A stretch of 64,000 bases of DNA from Boswellia sacra (taxonomy: Eukaryota > Streptophyta > Magnoliopsida > Sapindales > Burseraceae), in contig SNVD02013877.1 of assembly GCA_013180625.2 (NCBI GenBank), positions 1-64,000 on the forward strand. The letters are read 5' to 3'. Positions within the stretch are counted from its first letter, which is position 1. The number at the start of each line of letters is the position of its first letter. This document shows, one piece after another, positions 21,931 through 34,559 of this stretch. The notes beneath the pieces were generated by a model. The model did no database searches. It had not been told where the DNA came from and saw nothing but the letters and a program-made list of their open reading frames with translations. The translations under genes and the position numbers were made by a program.

Positions 21931-23290
21931 ATGGAAGGAACAGTCTCCTGCAGGCTCCGGCACCACTCATTTGACGACACCCTGCGCTTTCAAGCAGTTT
22001 GTTACTCGTTTCGGTCCTCAAATTTGATTGTGGCAATATGAGGATAGCCTTCTCCGGAGACTCAAACCATGGAAGTGGCGCGCTGGGAAATTTTTACTGA
22101 CTGAGCCAACTGTTTACGCCATTGAGCCTTATCACAGAGTCTCCGATGCCAAAAAAACAACCAAAACATGGGTGGTAAAATCAAAGAGTCAAATTCGGGA
22201 AAAGTCCTAATGAAGGATCTGCTCTAGGCCTGACAAATTATGTACGACCTATTAACACGACACGAACCCATTCGATAAAAACGTGTTTTAGATATAATAT
22301 TATCGGATTGGGTCGTTAATGGGTTAACACGATAAAACCTGTTTGATATCGGACCGTGTTTGGTTTTATACTATAAAAACCCGTTTCACCCATTTAACCC
22401 TTTAGTATTAAGGATAATATAGTAAATTTATTTATGATACATAAAAAAATAAAAAAATATAACAAATACTAATTTATAACTATATTTAACCTAATCAAAA
22501 TTATTCTATAATAATTACGTCATCTTTTTCTTGTGCGTGTATGAGTATGACATTTTAATGAGAAATATAAATAAGAAACTTATAAAATATTTTATTTAAT
22601 TTTTAGAAATCATTCAATAATTGGACATTATCAATTATTTATCTTAAATACACTTTAGATAGATATTTAAATGATGTTGGATACAAAATTTTGTTTATAT
22701 TTTCGTATTATATTAAATTTGGATATTTCGATCGATTTCAAAATATTTGTGAGATTTTAAATTTATAAACTATTGGTTGTATTATTTGTTTAGAATTTAT
22801 ACAAATTATGTTACGCATATTATTGTCTAACTTGAAAATAAAAAAAGGGTTAAATGGATTGGATTCGGGTAACACGTTAAGTTAACAGTCGGGTTTGGAT
22901 TTATAAATTTAGACCCAATAAGTTAATGGGTCGGATTTGGATTAACATAATTTAACACGACACGAATACGAAACGATACGAAACTGCTCTAATATGACCC
23001 ATTGTCAGGTCTAATCTGCTCGGTGGGTTTCGTTTTAAAAATTTGTCCAAAAGGTTACTAAAGTATTTGAACCTGCTGGATTATCAGGTTAAGGAAATAA
23101 CTAAAGTCAACCGACTTGAGTTAGCTGTACAAATGAGGGTTTCTCGCAATGAGAGGTACAAAAGAGTGTCTATTTTCTTTGCCAAAGAAGACAAGAAGTG
23201 GATTAAGACAGACACCACCGTTGATAATTTTGAGGATGTTGTTTATCATAATGAGAAATTCTATGTTGTCTACCAGACAAGTTTTTAGTA
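21931..23290 (+). pseudogene. F-box/DUF295 copy 2, split by a hAT MITE and 3' truncated
   Basis: ATG at 21931 runs into a shortened F-box (HSFDDTLRFQAVCYSFRSS) and a TGA. Another frame (22028-22210) gives FLLTEPTVYAIEPYHRVSDA and TWVVKSKSQIREKS. The hAT MITE at 22226-23013 follows, then the gene resumes with YLNLLDYQVKEITKVNRLEL and KKWIKTDTTVDNFEDVVYHN and stops at 23288. Homology to the paralogs ends at about 23270, so the last third of DUF295 is absent. Removing the MITE and one copy of its duplication restores colinearity with the paralogs. Confidence 0.85.
22226..23013. mobile_element. hAT-type MITE in F-box copy 2
   Basis: 788 bp. Ends TAGGCCTGACAA and, reverse complemented, TAGACCTGACAA. 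Perfect 8-bp duplication ATCTGCTC (22218-22225 and 23014-23021). Subterminal regions carry AACACGACACGAA-type motifs like the MITE at 13046, but terminal repeats differ, so it is a related but separate family. No coding capacity. Confidence 0.92.
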
Positions 23291-23314
23291 CACATAGTTT
23301 TTACCTACTCAACT

Positions 23315-23815
23315 TGTAAGAAATAATTTGAAACTATTTTTAACATTAAGATTGATAATTATTGAAAAAAATCACACACACACACATAATATTTAACGTG
23401 GTTTGACATCAATTTCTTATGTCGATAGATGAGGAGATAAATTCATTAGATTATAAATATACAAGAGTATAAGAAATAATATACCAAACCTGGCATTCTG
23501 ATATCTAATATTATAGAGCCTAAAACTAATCCCTATTTCATTTGCTCAGCCATGGCCTTGTTTATCCATCTCTTCCATGTCTGTTCTCACATGCATATAA
23601 AGGTGTTTACTATGGTTAACCCTTTATGTCAAGTCTCCCTTATATACTTAGAATTGATTCTCAACCCCTATGTTTATAGGTCTATTTGGAATTGTTCTAC
23701 GCCTAATAGGAGTAGGACTCCTATTTATTTAACAACTCTAATTTCCTATCACTTCTACTTTTTGATTAGTTGGAGAGCTCAACTTGAATAAGGAAATGAG
23801 CCATAAATCCCAACA
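23315..23815 (-). repeat. probable solo copia LTR
   Basis: About 501 bp starting TGTAAG and ending CCCAACA on the plus strand. Read on the minus strand it begins TGTTGGGATTT and has GTATATAAGGG as a promoter, typical of copia LTRs. Flanks CAACT and CAACG form a 5-bp duplication with one mismatch. No internal element sequence is near, so it is probably a recombination remnant. It sits just after the truncated end of F-box copy 2. Confidence 0.6.
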
Positions 23816-26142
23816 CAACGTGCTTAAGTTTCCAAGATAACAAAAGGTACATATTCTGACTAATTGTGTACATGGTTAATTTAAAATATGGTATAGGTAA
23901 ATTGTAATTGAATGACAATAATCACATAATCATAGGTTGACATTAAAGGGAGAAACCACCAAATAAAATGTTTTATCTATTATCACAAGTACTACAAGTT
24001 TATATACAAAGTTGATATGATGATACCACTTATTCAATATCGCATGACTTAAGCATTTATTATATTAATAACTCATATTAATTTTTCCATTCACTTGATA
24101 CTATATCAACTTTGTATATAAACTTTTTATTGTACAGACTATGTAAGTGCAGTTTTACTCTTTATATATACTCATAGGTGGATTAAACGGTTTATTAACA
24201 TAAGCGGAGGATTTATTTAATCACTCATATCCCGAACCAAATAAGGAGTCAATTAATAACCACTTCAACCAAAAAGTTTATGGGAATCCTGAATTAATTT
24301 TTTATCACAACTGAAAAATAAACTTTCGTTAGTTTACAGAATAACATGTGAACAATCTCAATGCTGGTTTTTACACTTTTGTTTCATCTAATATTCTATG
24401 TCGTTGGTTCTTATGGTTCTTTACAGGCCTCTAGCCCAAAGCTCTTGGGATCATCCTCATATTCTATTAGTTTAGTTTAGGTTGTTTTCAAAAGAGTAAA
24501 ATAATTATTGGCCCTGATCGATTTGATTAATGTAGTGGGGGGAAAGGACTTGGGATTACTAAGTAATCCTAAGTTTGTTGATTGGTTAAAGTTTTTGACT
24601 AGGGAAAAATTTTGCTTAGGAATTAGAATTATATAAGTTTTAACAATCATTTTTCCACTCCCCTACCTAAGGAAAACTTTGGTTTTTTTAGGAATAGTAC
24701 ATCAAATTACTAGTCTAACCTTGTATATTTTGTATGTCTCCAAAACTACCCTTATTCAAATAATTGAATAAATTATTGTATAAATAATTAACAAAATAAT
24801 TATAAATATTATTCATTCATTTATTTTTTTAAAATTAAAAAAATAAAAATTTTATAGTTTTCAAAAATTAAAAAATTGCAAAATTTGAAAATGGTCACTG
24901 TCGCTAGCAACTTACCAGCATATCTGCATGTCTAGCGTGGTCGCCAATACAAACATGATCATCAGCCGATCCTCTACTCGTCCGTGCTGGTTTCATTAGC
25001 ATAGGCTACACCATTTAACATCATAAACGAAATTCAACAACAGATCCCCAAAAAGCAACCATCGCGTGTGGCAAAATGGAAACGCGATCGACAACAAAAC
25101 CTCAACAGAGAGGAATATCGTTGAACGGCAAGCCCAATGGAATGGTAGTGATGTCCGCGCAAAACCTTCATCGGGCTCTGGCGGTGATAAGCGGTGGCGG
25201 GAACTGGAAGCATTTTTCTTTTTTTTTTTTTTCAAATTTCCAAAAATATATTAATAGATAAAATTATATATGCTATTAATCGTATGATTACCATAATTAA
25301 TTAAAAATTTAAAATTTTTATATTAATTTTATATTAAACAATCATATTATTGTCATAATTAATTGATTTATGAAAGGTAATTAAAATTAAATTTTTAGTT
25401 ATTAATAAATGATAATATTTACTATTGATGTTATTTTTTGTCCAATTAATTTGTTAAGTTTTTCTTTCCTTTCACAATTCCATCACAACGAAATAATGGA
25501 AAACCTCCCCTCATTCCTTTCTTTTCCCCCACCTTTTCCTTTCATCCCACTTTTCTTTTCCTATCTCCTTTATTTTCCACCAACGGAACACAAAGTGTTG
25601 AATATTGAGCTTATCATAATTTAATTTAAGATCTATTTTTTGATAGAGTCTACTAAGAATATTAACCAAAAAAAGGGTAGCAAATCTTCTTTATCAAATT
25701 TGTTAAAACCCCAAGAGGTCATATAAAAAATTTAAATTTTTTTACAAATGATTGCATGAAAGTTAACTAATTGACCATTTGAAATACATAGATTTTTCTC
25801 TCTCTCTGTCCCTTTTTTTTTTTAATTAAGAAGTTGATGATAACACTATTCATGACTTTCTAGTTATATCATAAATTTGCATATCAAATTGTGCACAATA
25901 AATTATAATTGACAAATGGACAGTGTGATGATATAATAAATAATGAGGTGAACTTAAGGCTTAAATTGATGTTGCATGTTTCGGATGCATGATTTAGATA
26001 TAAAATTTTGAAATACATAACATGACTTAAAAAATTGAATTATATATAAACACATTCTCAAACATAATATAGAGTTAATTTAATCTTGAGTCAACTTATT
26101 ATCTTCCTATCTCATTCTCCTAGCTCTGTTTCTTCTCAGACA
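23816..26142. other. 5' region of F-box copy 3 with a 1.1-kb insertion
   Basis: Blocks at about 23930-24515 and 25620-26140 match the upstream regions of copies 5 and 6 (for example TTTCATCTAATATTCTATGTC, shortened here, at about 24382 and 41506). Between them 24515-25620 is extra. The extra DNA contains a GC-richer core (24900-25200) and G-rich/A-rich ends, with no convincing terminal repeat. The block next to the gene keeps the TATATATAAACAC promoter at about 26042. Confidence 0.6.
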
Positions 26143-26820
26143 ATGGGCACAAGCAGACCTAAACTGGTCTAGTCTCTCCCAGGAGAAATAATTGCCAACA
26201 TTGCTAAACTTCTCCAGCTTCATTCACTAGATGACATCCATCGTTTTCGTGCAGTTTTTCATTCATTCTGATCCTCATCCTCCGTTGCCTTACCTCCAAA
26301 AACCCTGCTTCCACATCCAACTTTCATTATCAACTCCTTCCTGGATGACTCATCAACCCCTGGCGATAACAGTTTTTTCCTGCTTACCGAGACTATTGTT
26401 TATGTGATCGAGCCCCTTGAAAAAAAATCTCCATTCCGCATGATACTACCCAAACATGGCTTGTCCAACTCCAAGACTCAAACAGTGGCAGCAAATTTCG
26501 AATTGAGGATCCGCTCGCTGGCTTTGGTTACAAAAACTCAGACATTATTGAGTTACTGAAGTTTTTAACTTGCTGGAAGCACACCGACTCAGTTGCTACT
26601 ATCCGTCAAGGAAAATTTGAAAAAAGAGTGCATCTTGATGAGATGGACATGAGCTTTCCTTGTCTTTCTTCTAAAAATTGTTTCTCCTTCATGTGATGAT
26701 GGGTTTGCGATTATGGCAACACATAATGAAAGAAAGAAACTAGTTGTGTGGAGAAATGAAGACAATAAAAGGATTAACACAGACACAACGGTGGATGATT
26801 TTCCAGATATTGTATATCCG
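26143..26820 (+). pseudogene. F-box/DUF295 copy 3, frameshifted and 3' truncated
   Basis: ATG at 26143 is followed by a one-base insertion. The restored reading gives LPGEIIANIAKLLQLHSLDD, HRFRAVFHSF, a TGA, then LPPKTLLPHPTFIIN and FFLLTETIVYVIEPLEKK with another frameshift in the A-run near 26420. Later pieces (DDGFAIMATHNE, KLVVWRNEDNK) confirm DUF295. Homology stops at about 26817 within the motif that reads DIVYHNKKFY in the intact paralog. Closest in sequence to copy 6. Confidence 0.85.
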
Positions 26821-28451
26821 AATTTAATCTAACCAAGTACTAAAGTTGAATGAAACATAAGTTGATGAATGCGAAAGACACATACAGGCCTGCCGAATAA
26901 ATGGTTGTTGATACCATGCGACGAATGATGGTGAGGTGTCCCAAGAAGGGAAACAAAATTGAAGGAAAGCAAAGATTTAAACAATAAAAAGTAATTATAA
27001 AAGGAAAGGTGCTGTATTTTTCTCATTTTAAATTTAATTACACATACTTTAAATTAATTAAGGAGCTAGTCAAACAAGGAAAGAACTAAAAAAGTGAAAA
27101 ATATATTAAAAAAATCAAAGCGTGTTTCTAATGACGAAAGCAAGGAATTCTCCTTGGTGTTTACAATTACACTATTTATTAAACAATTACCCTACGAACG
27201 CAAGCTCTCTATATTACACTCCACGATTTTTTTTTTTTTTTTAAGATATATGCTTTGTCTCGTTGGATAGGCATGGGCTGAGTTAGATGGATGGGCAGCC
27301 TTCTTCGACTGTGGACACCACACACATTTATCGCTTATCTATTGGCTCGATGGGCAACGGGCTGGTCAGCATTTGCAGTGCAAGGTCTGCTCTTACATCC
27401 AGGGATTGGTAGGTATGGTTATTTATATATTTATGTGGAGGACATTCTCGTATTCCAAATATAACGTTTGTTATAATATTTTATATAGTTCTGTGGATGT
27501 TAAACTTAACGTTGAATGAATGGTTCAATGTTGTGAATCTTTCTGCTGTGATAAGTGATAGTGTAAACACGGAACACAGAAGGGGTAAAACATAGGTCTA
27601 ATTATCAATCTGATGAGAAAATGAAGTGGCAAACAATGTTGCTGCTGGTTAAATTGAGGAATGGGTTTTTACATGTGGCCTTGTGGGAAGCATTTAATTA
27701 AATATGCAGCAATCCCATGCTTTGGTGGGACTCTTGAATCTCCTGATCTATCTAATGGCAACAGTGAAATCACTTGACGCAGTTGGACTCTCCGTGATTA
27801 GGTCTTTGATTGTCTAACGACCCTATGATGCTACTTTGTCTTTTATAATATACAAGGATTAAACAAAACCTTTTTCATTAAAAGCCTTAAATTTGTGATC
27901 TTAAAATGTGCGTCTAAGGTTCTTTGCTTAGGATTCTTACTAGTCAAATATATGGGTTGACTTTTATACTATAGCCTTTTTTAGAATTGATTTTGATTCG
28001 TTTGCATTGAATGTATGATTACTCGACTGATATAAAAGTCTACACACTTTGTAAAATTAATCTCAACAGTATTATAAAATTAACACTATGTTGGATTTGC
28101 TTAGAATATGCGGTATACACATATGGTCAATAATGCAAAGCTAGCATAACAATTCATAACATAATTAATATATGAGCATATATAAGAGCATCTTTTTGTT
28201 TTTCTTTTTTCACAATAATAGACTAATTCATTACCCAAGGAAGAATGTTGTTAAAACTCTGGACATTTTTGGATTAATTTTTATTACAAATATATTAGTA
28301 GCTTCACTTCTGGTAAATGAAACAGTTGTTCAAATACTTTTCAACTGCTTAACCTTTTCTTATTTAAAGGGAGACAAAAAAGGCATTTGAAACAATCAAA
28401 TGCACATGAACAATCTTGGTTTAGCCAATTATAAAAGGTAAATAATAAAAA
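26821..28451. other. unassigned non-coding DNA
   Basis: 1.6 kb without recognisable gene. A T-run of about 17 lies at 27226. Short weak frames only. The left end is the breakpoint of F-box copy 3. Confidence 0.4.
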
Positions 28452-28658
28452 ATGCTTTTCGAGGAAGAAGTGAAGAAGCTAGTCTCTCACCCTTCACAAG
28501 CACCATCATTTAAAAACATAAGACTAGCAATCAACGGATCTGAAAATGCTCATCCTTTCGATCTCCTCTTGATGGTGGACAAAGAGATGGTTAATGCAAG
28601 TGCAAAAGGAGAATATGGACTTCACCGTTGTCTTCCTATTAAGAGAGAGCAAAAATAG
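28452..28658 (+). CDS. small unrecognised reading frame (68 codons)
   Basis: ATG-initiated frame with ordinary protein-like composition: charged N-terminus (MLFEEEVKKLVSHP), middle PFDLLLMVDKEMVNAS, basic end. I recognise no domain. It could be a transposon-derived fragment, as it lies among mobile elements. Weak support as a gene. Confidence 0.2.
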   Translation: MLFEEEVKKLVSHPSQAPSFKNIRLAINGSENAHPFDLLLMVDKEMVNASAKGEYGLHRCLPIKREQK

Positions 28659-28899
28659 TTATCTATAATTCAATCTGTGAATAAACCACTCGCAAGCAAC
28701 AACTCTTATCTAAGAAATTTAACAGGCAATGAAAAAGAAACAATAACAAGAAAAAAAACACAAAAAACACCAGATTTATAGTAGTTCAATCAATCAAACC
28801 TACATCCATTTTAGAGATCTTAGTAGCAAGTTTTATTAATCAACAATAAGTACAACAGAGTACATGAGCAACGTAAACAGGATTTTTAGACACTTTATT

Positions 28900-29469
28900 A
28901 AAAGACCAACATGCCCTTGATATCAAAGATTATGTTTCATGAGAAGTATGTAAAATCAAGCCCAAGTCACTAAGGCATCTACCTGATCGATAGATACCTA
29001 ATTGGGTCGGTTAGATAGTGATTGCCCAGTCCCAGAATCTATAAAGAATAAATTGTTCACTATCATTACACCACATGGCAGCCTCTCATCACCTTGAAAT
29101 TAGGGTTTTTACTACATCAAAGAATATGCCAAGAATCCTTCCCACTAGCCAAGATCTCACCACCTCATCATAATGGATGGTCAAGACCTAGGTCAAGTTT
29201 CGAATCACCTATATAAGGAAAGAGACAAAGAATAAAGGAAATTTTCATAATTCTTCTCATTCCAACAGCGAACAAGAATCTCTGGGTTTTTGTGCTCTAT
29301 TCTCTTTCTCTCACTAATATTAACTATTCCATTAAACACTATTCATGAGACTTTTTCATGAAATCCATGCATAAACACTTGCATTTATGCTGATTTCTCA
29401 CCAGAAACGGTGACTTGCTTAATGACTTGGGCGTCAGAGGATTCATGCCGATAAGAAATCCGATGACCC
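28900..29469 (+). repeat. LTR-like fragment cut by a CACTA terminus
   Basis: Has a TATA box (CACCTATATAAGG at about 29211) followed by a leader and, near the right end, GACTTGGGCGTCAGAGG, a block resembling the R/U5 region of some Ty3 LTRs. It stops exactly at the CACTA end at 29470. No matching gag-pol is adjacent. Left boundary uncertain. Confidence 0.45.
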
Positions 29470-31000
29470 CACTACAAGAAAAATGCTCATAGTTGACGGT
29501 CTTTGGCCACCACTTAAGTATATATTTGGTGGTTTCAAAAGTGCCACCAATGACACAGCCAAATATAGTCTATTTGACGGTCAGTCAAACTGCCAAATAT
29601 GTACATACTATACTTGATGGTTTTTAGCCGCCATGCATAATTATTTTAAAATTTAAAAAAAAAAATACTTGACAGTTTTAAACCGAAAAATATGATTTTC
29701 AAGAAATTAAAAAAATAAATATAATCTAAAATATTGAAAAATTAATCATTATAATGTCAAACCAAATTCATAATCTAAGTATGAAATAACAATATAATTA
29801 CCACTATTATCGAAACGACAACATTCAAGTTCCAACAGCACATTCACCAATTAAGAGTACTATAAACAATTCCACCTTTATTATACTCAACAAAATATGC
29901 TATCATTATACTACATAAAAACTATAATTTTAATGCATCATTTAGATATGGGAAGGCCTGCATGCTTGAATGATGGAAATAAAAACTATACAAAAAAAAA
30001 AATTAAAAATATGAAATAGCACAAAGTTGCACTTGCCTGCATCGAGTAAAACTGCCCAAATGATAGATCAACATGAGGAAGATGTTACCCTGTGTCAAGA
30101 CATTTTCAACTGCTTAAATGATAGATCTGTATTTCAATAGAGGTATGGGCATGGCGTGAGTAGTCAAATGATATAGAAAATAGCCAACAGGAGTCAAGAC
30201 TAAAAGTCATTGGTGATATATGTGTAAGCACTTTGATTTTGAGGGATTTTATATGCATGCAGTTGTTTTAGTTCTTTGCAGCTTATAAATTGAATGTGAC
30301 ATTCTTTTAATAAAGTTATTCCTAATATTGAATCTAATATTTGCCTCTCTTGAAGAAGCTTTCTTGAGTTTAAAAAAAGAATAAAATCCCTTAACCACCA
30401 ACAAATAATATAAATTATATGATTTCAAAAATAAAACTAAACCTTATTTTGGCACCAAACTAAAATTGATTAGCCGGTCACATTTGTAATCAACCGTAAT
30501 GGAGGGACAATGTTGTCATGTTTTTGGTTTTTACCTGGGCAACAACCTAGAATTTAGTAGAAATAATGCAGCCTCACTAATTGACGACCATAGTCACGTG
30601 CAATCAAATGAAAAGATTAATAGGAAAATGACCTTTACCATCAATTTTCTTGCTTTAAGTAAACCACACCCTAATTCCTATCTCATGCTGAAGTGCCTTT
30701 AGCTGATAATTAACAAAACAACAAATATTAATGCACAAGTATTGAAAAATAGAGAAAGAAATGACAGAGACAACTTAACCTACTCCTGAAGTTGTAGTAT
30801 GGTCCATTCACTTCTTTTGTAAAAGAGCTGTAGTTCTCTTGAATTGGTTTTATTTTGTGACGTCTATACATGAAGCTATCTATTGATTTCAGCTACTTAA
30901 TGTAGTAAACCATCCAATTTACATGATGCTTCCTCTGGATGTTATTACTTAGCACCCTCATTACCAATTAAATTATCTTATAAATCCATGGATTTGTTTT

Positions 31001-31210
31001 GGGTCTATTAGGCTGGACTGGAATGGAAATGTTTTGGGCGTCGTGGGCTAGTATAGCTTTGTTTTGGATCTATTGGGCTAGTATGGGATTGTTTTATGTG
31101 TAATAGGCTGGTATGGGTTTGTTTTGGGTCTATTGGGCTGGTATGGAATTGTTTTTGTTTTAGTGGGCTGGTGTAGGTTTGTTTTGTGCCTATTGGGTTG
31201 GTATAATAAT
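31001..31210. repeat. 30-bp tandem repeat, about 6.8 copies
   Basis: Units resemble GGGTCTATTGGGCTGGTATG followed by GAATTGTTTT. Boundaries at 31036, 31066, 31096, 31126, 31156 and 31186 are spaced exactly 30 bp; the first copy is 35 bp. Copies differ by several substitutions, so this is an old minisatellite. Confidence 0.88.
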
Positions 31211-31218
31211 AAAACGCA

Positions 31219-31357
31219 AATTTTCAGGATATATAGCACACAGTATGGCTACTAACTTAGTAGCTCTTACTAACCAAAAAAAAAAAAAAAAAAAAAAGCC
31301 CTGCTTAATAAGGCCTACACAATTGATAGCTGTATTGTGTGCTATATCCTGAATATT
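31219..31357. repeat. small foldback element with internal A22 tract
   Basis: Left arm TTTTCAGGATATATAGCACA with following CAGTATGGC, right arm its near complement (31329-31357; reads TATTCAGGATATAGCACACA when reversed). The arms match over about 30 bp with a 2-bp gap and a few mismatches. A run of 22 A lies at 31276-31297 between them. Could be a miniature inverted-repeat element. Confidence 0.6.
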
Positions 31358-32854
31358 ATATTCTCTTTGCCCCATACTTACATCAATCATTAAAAGAATC
31401 ACATTCATTCATTAAAAGAAAACCCAATTACGAGGGCCATATTATATTTTATACATATTCATTCACAAAATGAATCACATTTTTTAATTTATTATTTTAC
31501 TATATAAATTAAAAAATACACTAGAAAAGACATTATGTTCTTGGAAATATATATTTAACTAAAAAAATAGATTATTTATAAAATGTTTAAAGAAGGTATT
31601 TAACTATTACAAAAGACTCTTCACTCATCTTTTCAAATTTTTGGTTTTAAAAACCTAGTTTTATAAAATAAAATTTCTAAATCATTTAATTTCCATTTTA
31701 TATTGAAACTAGGGATAAATATGTAATTCAAAAATAGAAAAAGGACTATTAAATAAATAAGTTGAATGACTTACCAAGAAAAGGATAAACCAAGAAAAAT
31801 AAAACGAAAAAAATCAAGTTTAACATCATCTACATATCCAAAACCTGGAGGCCCTTAGCATACTAACTAGAGAGAGAGTTGCGTTACAGCGTAATGGTTA
31901 CTAATAAGTTCAATAGGCCATTATAATGAAAGCTTAAAAAAGAAGTTATTTAGAAAGGACGAGCAAAAAAATTCAAGGAACACTAAATAACAATCTACTT
32001 ACAACTGGGGCTGTTCTTGATGTAATTCCAAATCTACCATGACAAGCCTAATCATTTGGTTTGTAAGCTTCTACCTAACAAAATTATCATTCTTTCTTGA
32101 ACTTTCAACAAAGCTACCAACCGTTTAGTTTTCCCAATTTCAATAAAAAGCCAATTTGAAAACTACCTTTTATGCAACCACAAGTAAAAAAATTCAACCA
32201 ATATATTCAAAATTCTAAAATTATTCCAATTTTCACTGTTTTTTCCAACAACCAAACAAAAGGGCATTCAAGACTCAATGAGAAGTAACATAGTGCTATA
32301 TGCTAATCTCCTATAGAACCACTAGACCAATTTAACCCAAATCAATCAATACATAAAACAAAGATAGAGATTCCATAAATCACTTTAACAAAAACTTGCA
32401 TAAACTAGTTGACATTTGGGAATATAAACAAATTCTTATAATGGCTAGTAATCGTGAATCCAAACCAAGAAAAGATAAGAAAATAACTTACAAAACTAAA
32501 AGTACATGCACGTAGAGCTTGCTAGGGTGTCTTTAGGAAATGTTTCAAGAGACTAAACATACATGAAGAGGACGAACCTCCACCTCTTACCTCCACCTCT
32601 TACGCTTCTGCAGAAGAAGGTTTGCTTCAAGAGACGAGAGTGACTCTAAAATTCTATCTACCTTGGCATGAAAATTCTTTATTTTCAGTTGCTCTTTGTT
32701 TTCCAATATTACATGCATAAATAGGTTAGACTGCTATGATTTCCATGACAGGATCATGTTCTTTTTTATGATTGGCAAAGTCTTGTTTTGATTTCTTATA
32801 GTTGTGCAAAAGAGACACTTTTACTAGTGATTTTAAAGTGACTTTGGTGTTCAG

Positions 32855-32908
32855 GTTGATATACCACTAGATGTTGTGCATTTGACAGATGAATACTGGA
32901 AAAATGTG
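32855..32908 (+). pseudogene. MnmA/TrmU (tRNA 2-thiouridylase) exon fragment A
   Basis: The 18 codons VDIPLDVVHLTDEYWKNV match, by memory of the family, a block just after the N-terminal ATP-binding region of plant MnmA-type tRNA-specific 2-thiouridylases. It is bounded by a good acceptor (GGTGTTCAG) and donor (GTATGT), i.e. an exact exon with flanking intron. The next expected exon (starting around a CGRTPNPD block) is not seen. The gene part is thus intron-containing and internally deleted or incomplete. Confidence 0.6.
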
Positions 32909-34000
32909 GTATGTATTTCCCCTTTCAATGTAGCTTTTGCAAATTATGTTTAATTAATACTTCCTCTCCATGTTATTCAATTAGGAGTCCATCTCGTCCA
33001 AATTATTTATCATGTAACTTGCAACTAATTAATCTTTTATACTGTTTGTAATCTTCCCTTCCCGCAGCCCAAGAAAAACAAACTTTACAAATTAATCCAA
33101 GACTCGTTCCCAACTAAGATTTGTTTAACCTTTTTTTACCTGCTTAACCTGCTTTTAAAATGCCTTTCATTTTAAAATGGCTTTTTTAAGATTTTAAAAT
33201 GCCTTTTGTCTTTATACTTGGGTTGGCTGGCGTTAATTGTTTTCATTGGATGAAGAGTTGAATCTGTATGAAAGCTTTTCATTTTGGAATTAAATTGGTT
33301 AGGTTTTATCGAGAGTTGACTCTAATTGTATGGTTTCGTAGTTTCTAGATTGGTTTAACTTTCAACTAATGTGGGATCTAAGAATCATCTTCGTCTTTTG
33401 TGATCTAGCTTATTGTTAAAAGCTCAGCTTTATAAATTTTCTAATTTTTTATGAAATTAAATCTGTTTTTGTTGTTGAAGGGTCGTTTGTCTCATAATTT
33501 TTTATTACTCTCAAATAAGACATAACAAGAGCTTTACCTATGTCAAATCTGTTTGCATGGTAAACATATGTAGACTAATAGTAACACAAAATAGAACTGA
33601 TTTGAGGAGGAGAACAAATATATGGTGATTTATGCTTTCTTTTGGCTTCCCTTTTCTTTTTTTTTTTTTTTTTGTTTGAAAAAGAAATTTATAATGTTTG
33701 TGTTACTTTTATCGCTTAAAACCTTTATTCTTTTTCCTCCTTTCAGATTGTGGTGATTTGCTAGCACATCTAATGTGCATAACTGTGTCAGTCTGTGATC
33801 AACATTGGTGTTGACAAACAAATCATATAGCTGTGCTTTGAATCTCATTGGATGCATAACTGGTTAAAAAAGGATTACAGGTTGTTGTTTAACCTGCTTA
33901 AGATTTGTTCATTTTAATCCTTTTAGGAATGGAGGAGATTTTACCTATCTATACTGCTCTTTTTCTTTTGTCTTTTCTTTAACAACTTTTCATTTTGTAG

Positions 34001-34072
34001 GTCAAGGATCAAACCTACCTCCTTTCAGATCTCTCACAAGCCTAGCTTAAGCTACTTATTTTCCCGCTTGGT
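34001..34072 (+). pseudogene. MnmA/TrmU exon fragment B, one stop
   Basis: After an acceptor (CATTTTGTAG) the frame reads VKDQTYLLSDLSQA, a TAG, then LKLLIFPLG. This corresponds to the VKDQTYFLS...PLG block that lies downstream of exon A in MnmA proteins, so order and orientation agree. The in-frame TAG shows it is not functional. It supports exon A: two independent MnmA blocks, same strand, 1.1 kb apart. Confidence 0.7.
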
Positions 34073-34559
34073 TCCTTTCTCTAATTAATGTAATATGATC
34101 ATTGAAAACAAACAATGTGAAGGTGATATATAAATGAAATTAAAACAATTTGTTTCACAATATATAATGTTACTTAATGATTATGCTCTTGGTGCAAATT
34201 GATTATTGCATGTTATTTACCAAGTTGTAAATTGTTTACCAAGTTGTAGGTTGTTTACAAAGTTTTGTAATTTACTTACCAGATGATTAAATTATGTGAA
34301 GGCTGTTGAAATTCAACTGACATGTTTAACTGCTTGATTATAAGATGATGAATAGTGTGGATAATGATTGCGTTATATTTGGTTTTCTTGGATTATGATT
34401 GAACTATTATATGGGATATTTTTGTATTTGATTTGATTTGCATTATATTCATTAAATGAATGAATAAAGAATTATATCAAAACATTTTTGTGGGATAGGT
34501 TAATTATTTTATAAACAGTAAATAAATATAGAATAGCACAAGCAGCGAAACTTTCAAAA

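Noticed and set aside
31001..31210. Regularly spaced repeat resembling a CRISPR array
   Set aside because: The units are contiguous without unique spacers and the sequence is a plant nuclear genome: a minisatellite.
32855..34072. A working MnmA/TrmU gene
   Set aside because: Only two short exons are visible, intervening conserved exons are missing and one has a stop.
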